A DNA stretch of 64,000 nucleotides from Streptomyces canus (GTDB lineage: Bacteria; Actinomycetota; Actinomycetes; Streptomycetales; Streptomycetaceae), in NCBI RefSeq assembly GCF_030816965.1, contig NZ_JAUSYQ010000002.1:3133001-3197000 (forward strand), written 5' to 3'. This document shows positions 17,545 through 26,505 of this stretch, piece by piece. The stretch's first letter is position 1; every line of letters begins with the position of its first letter. Below the pieces are notes generated by a model, which ran no database searches, had not been told where the DNA came from, and saw only the letters and a program-made list of their open reading frames with translations. A program made the translations under genes and the position numbers.

Positions 17545-17691
17545 GGGGCACTGGCTTTCGGGGCGCTGCGGGAGGCGGCGAGACGGATTCCGCGTACATC
17601 GGACCCCATGGCGTAGACCACTTCCGTCACGCGATACTGCCGTCGTCCGGCACCACTCGCGCCCCACAGCGACGGAAGGACCTGAACTCCC

Positions 17692-18939
17692 TTGACATCC
17701 CTACGTGTTCGGATCGGCATCCTCGGTCTGGCCCTGCTGGCGGGGTCGGCGGCCCCCGCGAGCCCGGCGGCGGCCGCGGCCGCGCCCTCGCCCACGGTGG
17801 AGGAGCAGCGGCTCGACCGGGCCGTGCCGCGGGAGATCCTCGAACGGTCCGGATTCGACGCCGTGCCGCTCCGCTTCGCGCGGGCGCTGGGAACGGCGCG
17901 TTCCTACGCGGAGGCGCGGAAGGTCGTCGTACGGCAGGGGTCCGCGCTGTGGAAGCGGGCCGTCGACCGGGCGCAGGGGCGGGGGCCGGCCGGGGGCGAC
18001 TTGAGCCGGGACGACGATCGGCCCCTGTACTGGGCGCGGTTGGGGATGACCCGTGAAGTGCGGACCTGGGAGCCGTCCTTCGGGATCTCCGAGGCACAAC
18101 GCGCCGTCCTGCTGGGTGAGCTGGAGCGGACCTCGCGGGGGCAGACCGCTGTGCGGTATCCGGGCGGGCACCGGCTGAAGCGGGTCCTTGTGACGGGGTT
18201 CGATCCGTTCACGCTGGACCGGGACATACGGATCTCGAATCCGTCCGGGGCGAGTGCGCTCGCGCTCGACGGGACGGTGATCGAGACGGCGGAGGGTCCT
18301 GCGCGGGTGGAGACCGTCGTCTTTCCCGTGCGGTGGCAGGACTTCACGGACCAGACCGTGGAGCGGGCGCTGCGGCCGTATCTGAAGAAGGTGGATCTCT
18401 TCACGACCGTGAGCCAGGGTCGGGTGGGGCGGTTCGACGTCGAGCGGACCAACGGGGCCTGGCGGGGCGGCTTTCCGGACAACGACAACGTCGGGGTGAC
18501 GGGGGTGGTGCCGGTTCCGGATCCGGCTTCACAACCGCAGTGGACGACGACGACGCTGCCGTACAAGGCGATCGTGGACGCTGACACCGGGCGTTTTCCC
18601 GTCTACGACAACACGAGCGTGACCGAGATCCCGGCGGGAGGGACCGTGCCTGTCGTACGGGCGGAAGGGCCGACCGCGGGGTCCACGGCGCGGGCCGGGG
18701 GCGGCGGGAACTATCTCTCCAACGAGATCGCCTACCGGGTCACGCTGCTGCGGGACCGGCTCGGACTGCACGACGTGCTGCCGGGCGGGCATGTGCACAC
18801 GCCTGTGCTGGAGTTCGGGGCCGGGAACACGGATCCCGCGACGGGGGCGGTGACCGATCCGGGGTTCGTGCGGAACCGGCTGGACATCATCGCGCAGGTG
18901 CGGGCGATTCTGCTGGTGGCGGTGGAGAAGGCCACTTGA
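17692..18939 (+). CDS. Secreted pyroglutamyl-peptidase-like protein with Cys-to-Ser change
   Basis: A 415-residue protein starting at TTG 17692 behind GGAAGGA (17674-17680). Residues 1-30 are a signal peptide (ILGLALLAGSAAPASPAAAA). Residues ~160-400 resemble pyrrolidone-carboxylate peptidase (family C15): VLVTGFDPF, ISNPSG, Glu251 in FDVERTNGA, NYLSNEIAY, and GGHVHTP. In C15 enzymes the nucleophile is Cys144 and the His is 24 residues later; here position 343 is Ser and His367 follows exactly 24 later. It is therefore either a serine-dependent variant or a non-catalytic relative. The ~130-residue N-terminal extension is helical and unrecognised. Its 3' end overlaps the convergent GNAT gene by 53 bp. 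Confidence 0.75.
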   Translation: MTSLRVRIGILGLALLAGSAAPASPAAAAAAPSPTVEEQRLDRAVPREILERSGFDAVPLRFARALGTARSYAEARKVVVRQGSALWKRAVDRAQGRGPAGGDLSRDDDRPLYWARLGMTREVRTWEPSFGISEAQRAVLLGELERTSRGQTAVRYPGGHRLKRVLVTGFDPFTLDRDIRISNPSGASALALDGTVIETAEGPARVETVVFPVRWQDFTDQTVERALRPYLKKVDLFTTVSQGRVGRFDVERTNGAWRGGFPDNDNVGVTGVVPVPDPASQPQWTTTTLPYKAIVDADTGRFPVYDNTSVTEIPAGGTVPVVRAEGPTAGSTARAGGGGNYLSNEIAYRVTLLRDRLGLHDVLPGGHVHTPVLEFGAGNTDPATGAVTDPGFVRNRLDIIAQVRAILLVAVEKAT

Positions 18940-19369
18940 GGAAGGTCGCCGTCTCGGTGAAACCCAGGCGGCGGTAGAAGTCGGCGGCCCTGCGCGTCGG
19001 CACGGTGATCTCCACGTCCTGGGCGTGCCGCGCGCGGTCCTGCATGGCCCGGACGAGCCGGGAGCCCGTACCGCGGCCGCGCTGGGGCGTGTCCACGGCG
19101 AGTTCGAGGAGTTCGAGGACCGTGCCGCCCGCGAACAGGGTCGGTATCCGGGCCGCGTAGGCGTATCCGACGACCTGCGCCTCATGCTCGGCCACCAGGA
19201 ACTCGGCGCGGTGCTCGGTGGCCGCCCGCAGGACCTCGGGGAAGGTGACGCTCGTGAAGCGGTCGTGGGCGGGGCGGTAGGTGGTGGCGAAGGCGCCGAG
19301 AAGGCGGAAGACGGGCTCCGCGTCCGTGACCGTCGCCGGGCGGATCGTCGTCTCAGGTGCCGAGCCCAC
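18887..19369 (-). CDS. GNAT family N-acetyltransferase
   Basis: A 160-residue acetyltransferase. The start TIRPATVTDAEPVFRLLGAF, the acetyl-CoA loop VDTPQRGRGTGSRLVRAMQD and the C-terminal AADFYRRLGFTETATF are standard GNAT elements. GTG 19369 lies inside the end of the upstream EI24 gene (17-bp overlap), so translation is probably coupled. The 3' end overlaps the convergent pyroglutamyl-peptidase-like gene by 53 bp. The Pro/Ala tail (PPPPAESPAPAR) may be dispensable. Confidence 0.85.
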   Translation of the reverse strand: MGSAPETTIRPATVTDAEPVFRLLGAFATTYRPAHDRFTSVTFPEVLRAATEHRAEFLVAEHEAQVVGYAYAARIPTLFAGGTVLELLELAVDTPQRGRGTGSRLVRAMQDRARHAQDVEITVPTRRAADFYRRLGFTETATFLKWPSPPPPAESPAPAR

Positions 19370-20165
19370 CGGACACCGCCTCCTCGTCGGACTCGTCCGA
19401 CTCGTCCTCCCCGTCCCGGGTCTCCTCCCCCAGCAGCTCCCGTGCCATCAGCGTCGCCCCCGCCACCGCGCCCGGCATCAGGAACACCGCGACGAAGGGG
19501 ACCACGAAGGCCAGGGCGAGGGGGGTGCCGAAGCCCCAGACGAGGGTTTTGCGGGAGCGGAGCAGGGTGAGGCGGGCCCGGAGGTCCACGCCTCGGCGCT
19601 GGAGGGCCACCGCGGTGAGCTCCTCGGTGAGGAAGAACCCCGTCACGAAGAAGCCGATCACCGGGATCAGGGTCTGGCCGACCACGGGGACGAAGCCCAG
19701 GGCGAAGAGCAGGACCGCCCACAGGACGGCCCGGACGACGATGCGGAGGCTGTCCCTCGCCGAGATCCACAGCTCGCGCCAGAGCGGGAGGCCGGACTCG
19801 GGGGCCGTGCCGTCCGGGGAGACGTCCCGGTCGACCTTCTCGGAGAGGTTCTCGTAGAAGGGCTGGCCTATCAGCAGGGTGACCGCCGTGAAGGTCAGGA
19901 CCGCGAGGAGGAGGGCCAGCGCGAACAGGACCACCGTGAGGAAGCCCCGGAACAGGCCCTGCCACGGGCTCGACCAGTCGTCGGCGAACGGCGTCGCCCA
20001 GGACACGAAGTCCTCGCCCCAGGTGGCCAGGGCGACCAGTGCCGCCACATACAGCACCAGGGTGATCAGGCCCGGGATCAGGCCGAAACCGTACTGCTTG
20101 CCGTGCCGGGCCACCCACCGCTGGCCCTTCAGGAGATAGTGGAAGCCCGCCCCGAGATCACGCAT
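19353..20165 (-). CDS. EI24/CysZ-like integral membrane protein
   Basis: A 270-residue membrane protein with about five hydrophobic segments and the family's opening GFHYLLKGQRWVARHGK...FGLIPGLI and QPFYENLSEKVD loop. CysZ-type proteins in this superfamily carry sulfate; actinobacterial EI24 members are mostly uncharacterised, so transport is only a possibility. The C-terminal tail is highly acidic (GEETRDGEDESDESDEE). The GNAT gene follows with overlap. Confidence 0.8.
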   Translation of the reverse strand: MRDLGAGFHYLLKGQRWVARHGKQYGFGLIPGLITLVLYVAALVALATWGEDFVSWATPFADDWSSPWQGLFRGFLTVVLFALALLLAVLTFTAVTLLIGQPFYENLSEKVDRDVSPDGTAPESGLPLWRELWISARDSLRIVVRAVLWAVLLFALGFVPVVGQTLIPVIGFFVTGFFLTEELTAVALQRRGVDLRARLTLLRSRKTLVWGFGTPLALAFVVPFVAVFLMPGAVAGATLMARELLGEETRDGEDESDESDEEAVSGGLGT

Positions 20166-20189
20166 GTCCCGAACCCTATCGGGTGCCCG

Positions 20190-21053
20190 TCAGGCCGGGG
20201 ATACGGCCACCACCACGCCCTGTTCCGCCGCCGGGGACACCGCCGCCGACACCCTGAGCGCCACCGCCCGTGCCACGCCGCCCGCGTGGGAGGCCGCGGT
20301 CATCAGCGCGGGCTGGAGCCGCTCCAGGCCGGACACGAACAGCTCCTCGCCGGCGATCACCACCGGCCGGGCCGCCTTCGCCGTGGCCGCCGCCGCGTCG
20401 GTGAGATCGGCGAGGGGCGGGAGGGCCGCTTGTACGGCCCCCGCACCGGCGGCGGCCGCGCGTTCGGCCAGGGTCACCTGCAAGGGCATCAGCGGGGCCA
20501 GTGCCGCCGTCAACGCGTCGGCGATCCGCCGGAGTTCGGGGGTCGAGTCGCGCAGGACCCCGGTCGCCGCGCGGATCAGGGGAGTCAGGGCCAGGAGTGT
20601 CCCCGCGGCCACGCCCGCCGCCGCCGGGAGCAACGGGGAGGTCGCCTCCACCAGTTCGCCCAGCGCGGTCGCGAACTCCTCCACCGCCGGCTCCACCGCG
20701 TCCAGGACGGGCAGCAGACTGTCGCCCAGCGCCGCCAGCAGCGCCCGCGCCGGTTCGCTGACCGGGTGCACGGCCAGCGGGGCGCCGGTGGTGCCGAGCC
20801 GGGTGAGGGTGTCGACGATCCGGTAGAACGCCTCCTGGGCCTGCGGGGACGCGCTCGCCTCGGCCAGTTCCGCCGTCGTCTGGCGCAGGACGCGCAGCAC
20901 CTCCGGGCCCGAACCGTCCCTGGGATCGAAGGTGTTGATCGCGATCCTGGTGATGTTCTGGGCCGTGTCCAGGAGCTGGCCGGTGATGTCGGTGGTGTTC
21001 CGTGCCATGCGCAGTACTTCGTCCCTGCTGGGGAGGGAGGGGATCGTCGCCAT
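20190..21053 (-). CDS. Hypothetical alanine-rich helical protein
   Basis: A 287-residue protein I do not recognise. It is Ala/Leu-rich and apparently all-helical, with amphipathic stretches such as ITGQLLDTAQNITRIAIN and VEEFATALGELVEATSP and a moderately hydrophobic middle (LLPAAAGVAAGTLLALTPLI) that could associate with membranes; there is no signal peptide. ATG 21053 has GGAGAG 5-6 nt upstream, which rules out the longer reading up to 21188. It is on the same strand as the EI24 gene (24 bp apart) and may share its transcript. Confidence 0.65.
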   Translation of the reverse strand: MATIPSLPSRDEVLRMARNTTDITGQLLDTAQNITRIAINTFDPRDGSGPEVLRVLRQTTAELAEASASPQAQEAFYRIVDTLTRLGTTGAPLAVHPVSEPARALLAALGDSLLPVLDAVEPAVEEFATALGELVEATSPLLPAAAGVAAGTLLALTPLIRAATGVLRDSTPELRRIADALTAALAPLMPLQVTLAERAAAAGAGAVQAALPPLADLTDAAAATAKAARPVVIAGEELFVSGLERLQPALMTAASHAGGVARAVALRVSAAVSPAAEQGVVVAVSPA

Positions 21054-21228
21054 GGGTCTCTCCTGTGGACTCGCTCGCCGCCCGCTTCCGCCGCCCTCAG
21101 CATGCCCCGTCCGGGCACCCGAGTTGCGCCATCCGTGGCATCCGCGCCACGAACTCCCTCTTGTTGCGGTTGAGTCGAACAGGTACATCTCGCCGTACCG
21201 ATCTCAGGAAGCCCCTCAGGAGGTACGC

Positions 21229-23754
21229 GTGCACACCACGAGAACCGTTCCTGCGAGACCCGTCCTGCTCCTCGCCCTCACCGGCTCGCTGCTGTTCACC
21301 CCGAACAGCGCGAGCGCCGACCCCGAGCCCCCCACCCGCGAGAGCGCCGGCGACCACGGCGTGGCCCGGGCCCCGGAAAGCGCCACCCGGCGGGCACTCA
21401 CCGCCCCTACCACCGGCTTCACGGACACCACCCGCGGCTATCCCCGCGAGCAGGTCCTCACCCCCGACCCCGTGAACCCGGTGGACAGGTCCGTCAAGCT
21501 GGGCCTCACCCCGTACCACGCGATCGCCCCCAGGCTGAACGCCCTCCAGCGGCTGGGCGACCGGGTGAGCGTCGAGGTCGCCGGGCGTTCGGCGGGCGGG
21601 CACCGGCTCTACCTGGTCACCGTGACCGCTCCGGAGACCACCGCACAGGCACGCGCCCAGGAGCGGATGCGCGAGCTCATCGAGAACGCGCCCGCGGCCG
21701 CCGCCAAGTCCGGCGAGATCAAGGCCGGTTACAAGGCGCCCGTCTTCTTCAACAACAACATCCACGGCAACGAGTGGGAGGGCACGGACGCCTCCCTGGA
21801 GATCATCGAGCAGCTCGCGACCGCCGAGGACACCCGCACGAAGAGCCTTCTCGCCCACTCCCGCCTGTACTTCAACATCACCGCGAACCCCGACGGCCGT
21901 ATCGCCGGAACCCGGGCGAACGCGGGCGGCTTCGACCTGAACCGGGACTTCGTGACCGCCTCCCAGCCCGAGGTGCGGGCGATGCGGCAGATCGAGATCG
22001 ACAAGCAGCCGGCCGTGATGCTCGACCTGCACGGGTACGTCAACGGCACGCTCATCGAGCCCACCACTCCCCCGCACGGCGAGAACTACGAGTACGACCT
22101 CTTCCTGAAGAACACCTACGCCAACGCCCTCGGCATGGAGGCCGCTGTCAACGGCCTCGGCTACACACCCGCCAAGGACGGTGTCGAGCCCGCGCAGATC
22201 CCCTTCCGGGACCAGGAGGAGGGCTGGGACGACTGGCCGCCGATCTTCACTCCGCAGTACGCGGCCTTCCACGGCACGGTCGCCGCGCACACGGTCGAGA
22301 TCCCGCTGGCCGTCAACAACTCCCTCTACGAGAGCCTGCCCGTCGCGGAGCTGCGGCGCCGGTCCGCGATCAACACGGCCGTGGCGGGCGCGGCCATCAC
22401 GGCGACGCTCGACTTCGTGCAGGAGAAGCGCACGTCGCTGATCGCCGACCAGATCGAGGTCTTCCGGCGCGGGGCGGCGGGCGCCGCCCAGGTGCCGGTG
22501 TCCGAGGAGACGGTCCCCGGGGTGCCGGGCATCGGCCCCGAGGACGTGTACACCACCGACTTCCCCCGCGCGTACGTGATTCCCTCGGGCTCGACGGCCG
22601 CCGCCAGGCTCGTCGACCACCTCCTCGCCAACGACGTCCGCGTCAGCCGCGCGAGCAGCGACCTGCGGCTCGGCGGACGGACGTACCCGAAGGGCTCGTA
22701 CGTCGTCGACATGCGCCAGCCGAAGCGGGGTCTGGCGAACGTGCTGCTCGCGGACGGCCGGGACATCAGCGACAAGGTCTCGGTGATGTACGACATCTCG
22801 GGCTGGAGCCTGGGCCGGCTGTGGGGCGCGACGGTCACACCCGTGACGTCGGGGAGCCTCACCGGTGCGCCACTGAGGCGCGTCCAGGCCGCCGCGCACG
22901 TCGGTCACGTCGCCCCGCGCGGCGATCTGCGACTGCGGCTGACCGACCCGCAGGAGATCGCGGCGCTCAACTCGCTGCTCCGGCAGGGTGTTCCGGTACG
23001 GCGGGCCGCCGACGGCAGTGCGATCGTGCCCGCGTCGGCGCGGAACCGTGCCGCCGAAGCCGCTCGCACCTACGACGTCGTCCTCGACGCGACCCGGCAG
23101 ACCGGCACGGCCGCACTGCACCGCACACGCGTGGCCGCCGCCGTGACGCCCGGCGAGCTGTTCGCGCTGCGGGAGATGAACTTCGAGGTCACCCCGGTCT
23201 CGACGGCCGTCCTGAACGCCGGTTTCGACTGGTCGTCGGTGGACGTGCTGTTCGTGTCGGCGGGGCTGGACCGCGACGCCCTCACCACCGGCGCCCGCAC
23301 GGCCCTGGACGGCTTCCTCGCCGCCGGGCACGGGTTCGTCGGCCGTGGGGTCGCCGGGGCGGGACTGAGCGCGGCCACGGGGCTGCTGGCCGCGAAGCCG
23401 GTGGAGGGCAACGGGGACGCCAACGGCGTGGTGCGCGTGGTGAACTCGGGTCCGGTGACGGCCGGGGCCCCGGACCACGGGTTCGTCTACGCGCCGGTCT
23501 GGTTCACCGATCTCGGGCCGGGGGTGCGGGTGGAGCAGTCGTACGCCACCGGCAGTCCGCTGGTCTCCGGGCACTGGCGGCCCTTGCCGGACGGCTCCGG
23601 CGGACCCGCCGCCGCGGCCGGGCAGGCCTCGGTCGTCAGCGGCCCGAGGGCCGTCCTGTTCGGCACCGAGCCTCTCTTCAGGGATCACCCGAAGGGGGAG
23701 TTCGCCCAGGTCGGGCGGGCATTGTTCACCATGGCACACGCGAGCAGCGGCTGA
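21229..23754 (+). CDS. Secreted M14 family zinc carboxypeptidase
   Basis: An 841-residue secreted peptidase. A signal peptide covers about residues 1-30 (VLLLALTGSLLFTPNSASA). Zinc ligands are visible as H179-G-N-E182 (NNIHGNEWEG) and His268 (LDLHGYVNG), and Glu357 (HTVEIPLAV) is a candidate catalytic glutamate, so the metallopeptidase domain spans about 90-400. The C-terminal ~400 residues have no family I recognise but keep alternating beta/alpha character. GTG 21229 has AGGAGG just upstream. It is followed after 15 bp by a serine hydrolase gene. Confidence 0.88.
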   Translation: MHTTRTVPARPVLLLALTGSLLFTPNSASADPEPPTRESAGDHGVARAPESATRRALTAPTTGFTDTTRGYPREQVLTPDPVNPVDRSVKLGLTPYHAIAPRLNALQRLGDRVSVEVAGRSAGGHRLYLVTVTAPETTAQARAQERMRELIENAPAAAAKSGEIKAGYKAPVFFNNNIHGNEWEGTDASLEIIEQLATAEDTRTKSLLAHSRLYFNITANPDGRIAGTRANAGGFDLNRDFVTASQPEVRAMRQIEIDKQPAVMLDLHGYVNGTLIEPTTPPHGENYEYDLFLKNTYANALGMEAAVNGLGYTPAKDGVEPAQIPFRDQEEGWDDWPPIFTPQYAAFHGTVAAHTVEIPLAVNNSLYESLPVAELRRRSAINTAVAGAAITATLDFVQEKRTSLIADQIEVFRRGAAGAAQVPVSEETVPGVPGIGPEDVYTTDFPRAYVIPSGSTAAARLVDHLLANDVRVSRASSDLRLGGRTYPKGSYVVDMRQPKRGLANVLLADGRDISDKVSVMYDISGWSLGRLWGATVTPVTSGSLTGAPLRRVQAAAHVGHVAPRGDLRLRLTDPQEIAALNSLLRQGVPVRRAADGSAIVPASARNRAAEAARTYDVVLDATRQTGTAALHRTRVAAAVTPGELFALREMNFEVTPVSTAVLNAGFDWSSVDVLFVSAGLDRDALTTGARTALDGFLAAGHGFVGRGVAGAGLSAATGLLAAKPVEGNGDANGVVRVVNSGPVTAGAPDHGFVYAPVWFTDLGPGVRVEQSYATGSPLVSGHWRPLPDGSGGPAAAAGQASVVSGPRAVLFGTEPLFRDHPKGEFAQVGRALFTMAHASSG

Positions 23755-23769
23755 GGTTGAGGAGAGCGG

Positions 23770-24921
23770 ATGACGCAGGAGATCCACGGCACCGTCGCGG
23801 ACGGCTTCGAGGCGGTGCGCGAGCAGTTCGCCGCTTTCGTGGCGAGCGAACGGCCCGACTACGAGGGGCAGTTGAGCGCGTATGTGCACGGTCGGCGGGT
23901 CGTCGACCTGTGGGCGGGCGAGGGCGTCGGACCGGACTCCCTCTACGGCGTGTTCTCGTCGACCAAGGGTGCCGCCCATCTGGTGGCCGCGCTCCTGGTC
24001 CAGGAGGGCACACTGGAACTGGACCGCAAAGTGACCTACTACTGGCCGGAGTTCGGGGCCGAGGGCAAGGGCCAGCTGACCCTGCGCGATCTGCTGGCCC
24101 ACCGGGCCGGGGTGATCGGGCTGGATGCCGGGTTCAGCGCGCAGGAGCTGACGGACGACCGGGCGGTGGCGGAACGGCTCGCGGACCAGAAGCCATTCTG
24201 GCGCCCCGGCACGGCCTTCGGGTATCACGCGCTGGTGATCGGCGCGCTCAGCGGTGAGATCGTGCGCCGGGCGACCGGCCGTTCGCTCCAGGAGGTGTAC
24301 GAGGAGCGGATCCGGGCGCCGTACGGGCTGGACTTCCACCTGGGCCTGCCCGAGGCGCTGGAACCCCGGTACCGCTCCGTGCAGCCGATGGCCCCGACCG
24401 CCGAGCAGCAGGCCCTGCTGGACGTGGCACCGACAGGTCCGCACACCCTGGCCGCGATCGCCTTCAACCAGCAGGTGCCGGACCCCGGTGACCTGGTGGG
24501 CTACGCCAACTCCCGTGCCGTACGGGCGAAGGGACCGGCGTCGGCGGGCGGAGTGGCGGCCGCCCGCGGGCTGGCCGGGATGTACGCGGCGGCGATCAGC
24601 GAAGTGGCCGACCGGCCGCCCCTGCTGAAGCCGGACATCATCGCCGAAGTGGGCCAGATCCAGTCGACCGGCTACGACCTGGTGGCCCGTGCCCACAAGT
24701 CCTACGGTCTGGGCTTCCAGGCCACGGCCGACATGTGGCACCCCTACCTCGGTGCCGGCGCCTTCGGCCACAGCGGCGCCGGCGGCTCCCAGGCCTTCGC
24801 CGATCCCCGCAGTGGCCTGGCCTACGGCTACACCCGCCGCCGGATGGCGTTCCCGGGAGGGGCGGCGCCGGAGAACGAGCGGTTCGTGCGGGCCGTGCAC
24901 AAGGCGGCTCTGGCGGTATGA
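23770..24921 (+). CDS. Serine hydrolase, EstB-like beta-lactamase fold
   Basis: A 383-residue enzyme with S63-S-T-K66 (SxxK), a Tyr-containing GYHALVIGALSGEIV element typical of the EstB/LovD-type esterase clade, and GAGAFGHSGAGGSQAF near the end in place of the lactamase KTG. There is no signal peptide, so it acts in the cytoplasm. It starts 15 bp after the M14 peptidase gene behind GAGGAGAG and is probably cotranscribed; a functional tie is not evident. Confidence 0.87.
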   Translation: MTQEIHGTVADGFEAVREQFAAFVASERPDYEGQLSAYVHGRRVVDLWAGEGVGPDSLYGVFSSTKGAAHLVAALLVQEGTLELDRKVTYYWPEFGAEGKGQLTLRDLLAHRAGVIGLDAGFSAQELTDDRAVAERLADQKPFWRPGTAFGYHALVIGALSGEIVRRATGRSLQEVYEERIRAPYGLDFHLGLPEALEPRYRSVQPMAPTAEQQALLDVAPTGPHTLAAIAFNQQVPDPGDLVGYANSRAVRAKGPASAGGVAAARGLAGMYAAAISEVADRPPLLKPDIIAEVGQIQSTGYDLVARAHKSYGLGFQATADMWHPYLGAGAFGHSGAGGSQAFADPRSGLAYGYTRRRMAFPGGAAPENERFVRAVHKAALAV

Positions 24922-24935
24922 GCCGTAGGGCATGA

Positions 24936-24974
24936 GCGGAGGCCGCACCCCACGTCCAGGAGTGCCGCCTCCGC
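24936..24974. terminator. Terminator between serine hydrolase and ohr
   Basis: GCGGAGGC (24936-24943) pairs with GCCTCCGC (24967-24974); inner bases add weaker pairing. It sits between two convergent genes and has no U-run, as is usual in this genome. Confidence 0.55.
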
Positions 24975-24996
24975 CCTGCACGACCAACGAGCTCCG

Positions 24997-25395
24997 TCAG
25001 GCGAGCGTCACGGAGATGTTCCCGCGGATCGCCTTCGAGTACGGGCAGACCTGGTGGGCCTTCTCGAGGAGCGCCCGGGCCGTGGCCGCGTCGAGGTGCG
25101 GGAGGGTCGCCGAGATCTCGACGATCAGCCCGAAGCCGTCGGTGTTCCTGCCGATGCCGATCTTCGCGGTGACCGTCGAGCCGGAGATGTCGGCCTTCTC
25201 CTGGCGGGCGACGACGCCGAGGGCGCCCTGGAAGCAGGCGCTGTACCCGGCGGCGAAGAGCTGCTCCGGGTTGGTGCCGTTGCCGCTGCCGCCCATCTCC
25301 CTGGGCGGGTCGACGACCACGTCGAGCCTGCCGTCGTCGGGGGCGACACGGCCGTCGCGGCCGCTCTCGGCGGTGGCGACGGCCGTCGGAAATCC
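24997..25395 (-). pseudogene. ohr: Organic hydroperoxide resistance protein (Ohr/OsmC), 5' end lost
   Basis: The reading frame encodes the body of an Ohr peroxidase, which reduces organic hydroperoxides with a Cys pair: AGYSACFQGAL and HQVCPYSKAIRG are both present. Ohr proteins are about 140 residues and begin near an ALYTAVATAE-like phrase. Here the frame reads TAVATAESGRDGRVAPDDG up to about 25395, then becomes unrelated (CAGFP), with no ATG, GTG or TTG before an in-frame stop near 25456. The first usable start is GTG 25320, giving only 107 residues and losing the conserved Arg of GRDGR. An inverted-repeat element occupies the place of the missing start. The gene is probably inactive, or makes a short product. 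Confidence 0.7.
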
Positions 25396-25407
25396 AGCAC
25401 AGGGCTG

Positions 25408-25489
25408 GAGCCTGTCCGGCGGATCAGGTCGGCTCCAAGGAACGGTGCCTTCTCAGCGCGGCCGCCGGCATGATCCGCCGGGCAGGCCC
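25408..25489. repeat. 82-bp inverted-repeat (MITE-like) element
   Basis: GAGCCTGTCCGGCGGATCA (25408-25426) is mirrored by the complement of 25471-25489 (GGGCCTGCCCGGCGGATCA), 17 of 19 positions identical, around a 44-bp core with no reading frame. Terminal inverted repeats of this type bound insertion sequences and their non-autonomous derivatives. One end touches the stop codon of the oxidoreductase gene (a TA lies at the junction) and the other is next to the decapitated ohr. No clear target duplication is visible, so a deletion may have followed insertion. Confidence 0.6.
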
Positions 25490-26487
25490 TAAAGCTTGAC
25501 GATCATCTTTCCGGTGTTGTCGCCGCGCAGGACCCCGAGGAACGCCTCCAGGTTGTTCTCGATGCCCTCGACGACCGTCTCGCGGTACTTGAGCTGCCCG
25601 GACGCCACCCACGGGCCGACCTCGGAGACGAACTCCTGCTGGAGGTCGTAGTGGTCGCCGACCAGGAAGCCCTCGATACGGCCGCGGGTCTGGATCAGAC
25701 GGGCGAGGTTGCGCGGGCCGGGGGCGGCCTCGGTGTTGTTGTAGACGGAGATCATGCCGCAGACCGCGATCCGGCCGCCCTGGTTCAGGGAGCCGATGGC
25801 GGCCTCCAGGTGGTCGCCGCCGACGTTGTCGAAGTAGACGTCGACGCCGTCCGGGGCCGCCTCGCGCAGCTGGTCGCTGACCTTGCCGCTCTTGTAGTTG
25901 AAGGCCGCGTCGAAGCCGTACTCCTCGACGAGCAGCTTGACCTTCTCGTCCGAGCCGGCGGAGCCGATGACCCGGGAGGCGCCCTTGAGCTTGGCGATCT
26001 GGCCGACCTGGCTGCCCACGGCACCCGCGGCGCCGGAGACGAAGACCGAGTCGCCCTCCTTGAAGGAGGCGGTGCGCAGGAGGCCGGCGTAGGCGGTGAG
26101 GCCGGTCATGCCGAGGACGCCGAGGTACGTCGACAGGGGCGCGGCGTCCGCGTCCACCTTGACGGCGTTCTCGGCGCGTACGACCGCGTACTCGCGCCAG
26201 CCGAGGAAGTGCAGGACGTGGTCGCCGACGGCGATGCCGTCCACGTGGGACTCCACGACCTCGCCGACCGCGCCGCCCTGCATGACCTTGCCGAGCTCGA
26301 AGGGGGCGACGTACGACTTCGCGGCGCTCATGCGACCGCGCATGTACGGGTCGACGGAGAGGTACTTGTTTCGGACCAGCACCTGGCCCTCACCGGGGGT
26401 CGGGACCTCGGCTTCGACCAGGGCGAAGTCCTCCGGCTTGGGCCAGCCGACCGGGCGGGAGAGGAGGTGCCATTCGCGGTTGATCAT
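25489..26487 (-). CDS. NADP-dependent oxidoreductase, MDR family (CurA/YncB-like)
   Basis: A 332-residue zinc-independent medium-chain reductase. The opening NREWHLLSRPVGWPKPEDF, YLSVDPYMRGRM and the nucleotide-binding VFVSGAAGAVGSQVGQIAKL followed by VYFDNVGGDHLEAA are typical of the leukotriene-B4 12-hydroxydehydrogenase/curcumin-reductase branch, which reduces activated double bonds with NADPH. It is divergent from a MarR gene, with a two-copy operator between them, so it is probably repressed by that MarR and induced by electrophiles. The stop codon abuts the inverted-repeat element. Confidence 0.9.
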   Translation of the reverse strand: MINREWHLLSRPVGWPKPEDFALVEAEVPTPGEGQVLVRNKYLSVDPYMRGRMSAAKSYVAPFELGKVMQGGAVGEVVESHVDGIAVGDHVLHFLGWREYAVVRAENAVKVDADAAPLSTYLGVLGMTGLTAYAGLLRTASFKEGDSVFVSGAAGAVGSQVGQIAKLKGASRVIGSAGSDEKVKLLVEEYGFDAAFNYKSGKVSDQLREAAPDGVDVYFDNVGGDHLEAAIGSLNQGGRIAVCGMISVYNNTEAAPGPRNLARLIQTRGRIEGFLVGDHYDLQQEFVSEVGPWVASGQLKYRETVVEGIENNLEAFLGVLRGDNTGKMIVKL

Positions 26488-26505
26488 GATGCCTGGACCT
26501 TTCCA

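Noticed and set aside
20190..21188. Longer form of the alanine-rich protein starting at 21188
   Set aside because: The additional N-terminus is Arg/Gly-rich and lacks a ribosome-binding site, while ATG 21053 has GGAGAG at correct spacing.
21097..24987. Very long open frame (about 1296 codons) on the minus strand
   Set aside because: It is antisense to the M14 peptidase and serine hydrolase genes, has Arg/Gly/His-rich composition typical of complementary frames in high-GC DNA, and contains no recognisable motif.
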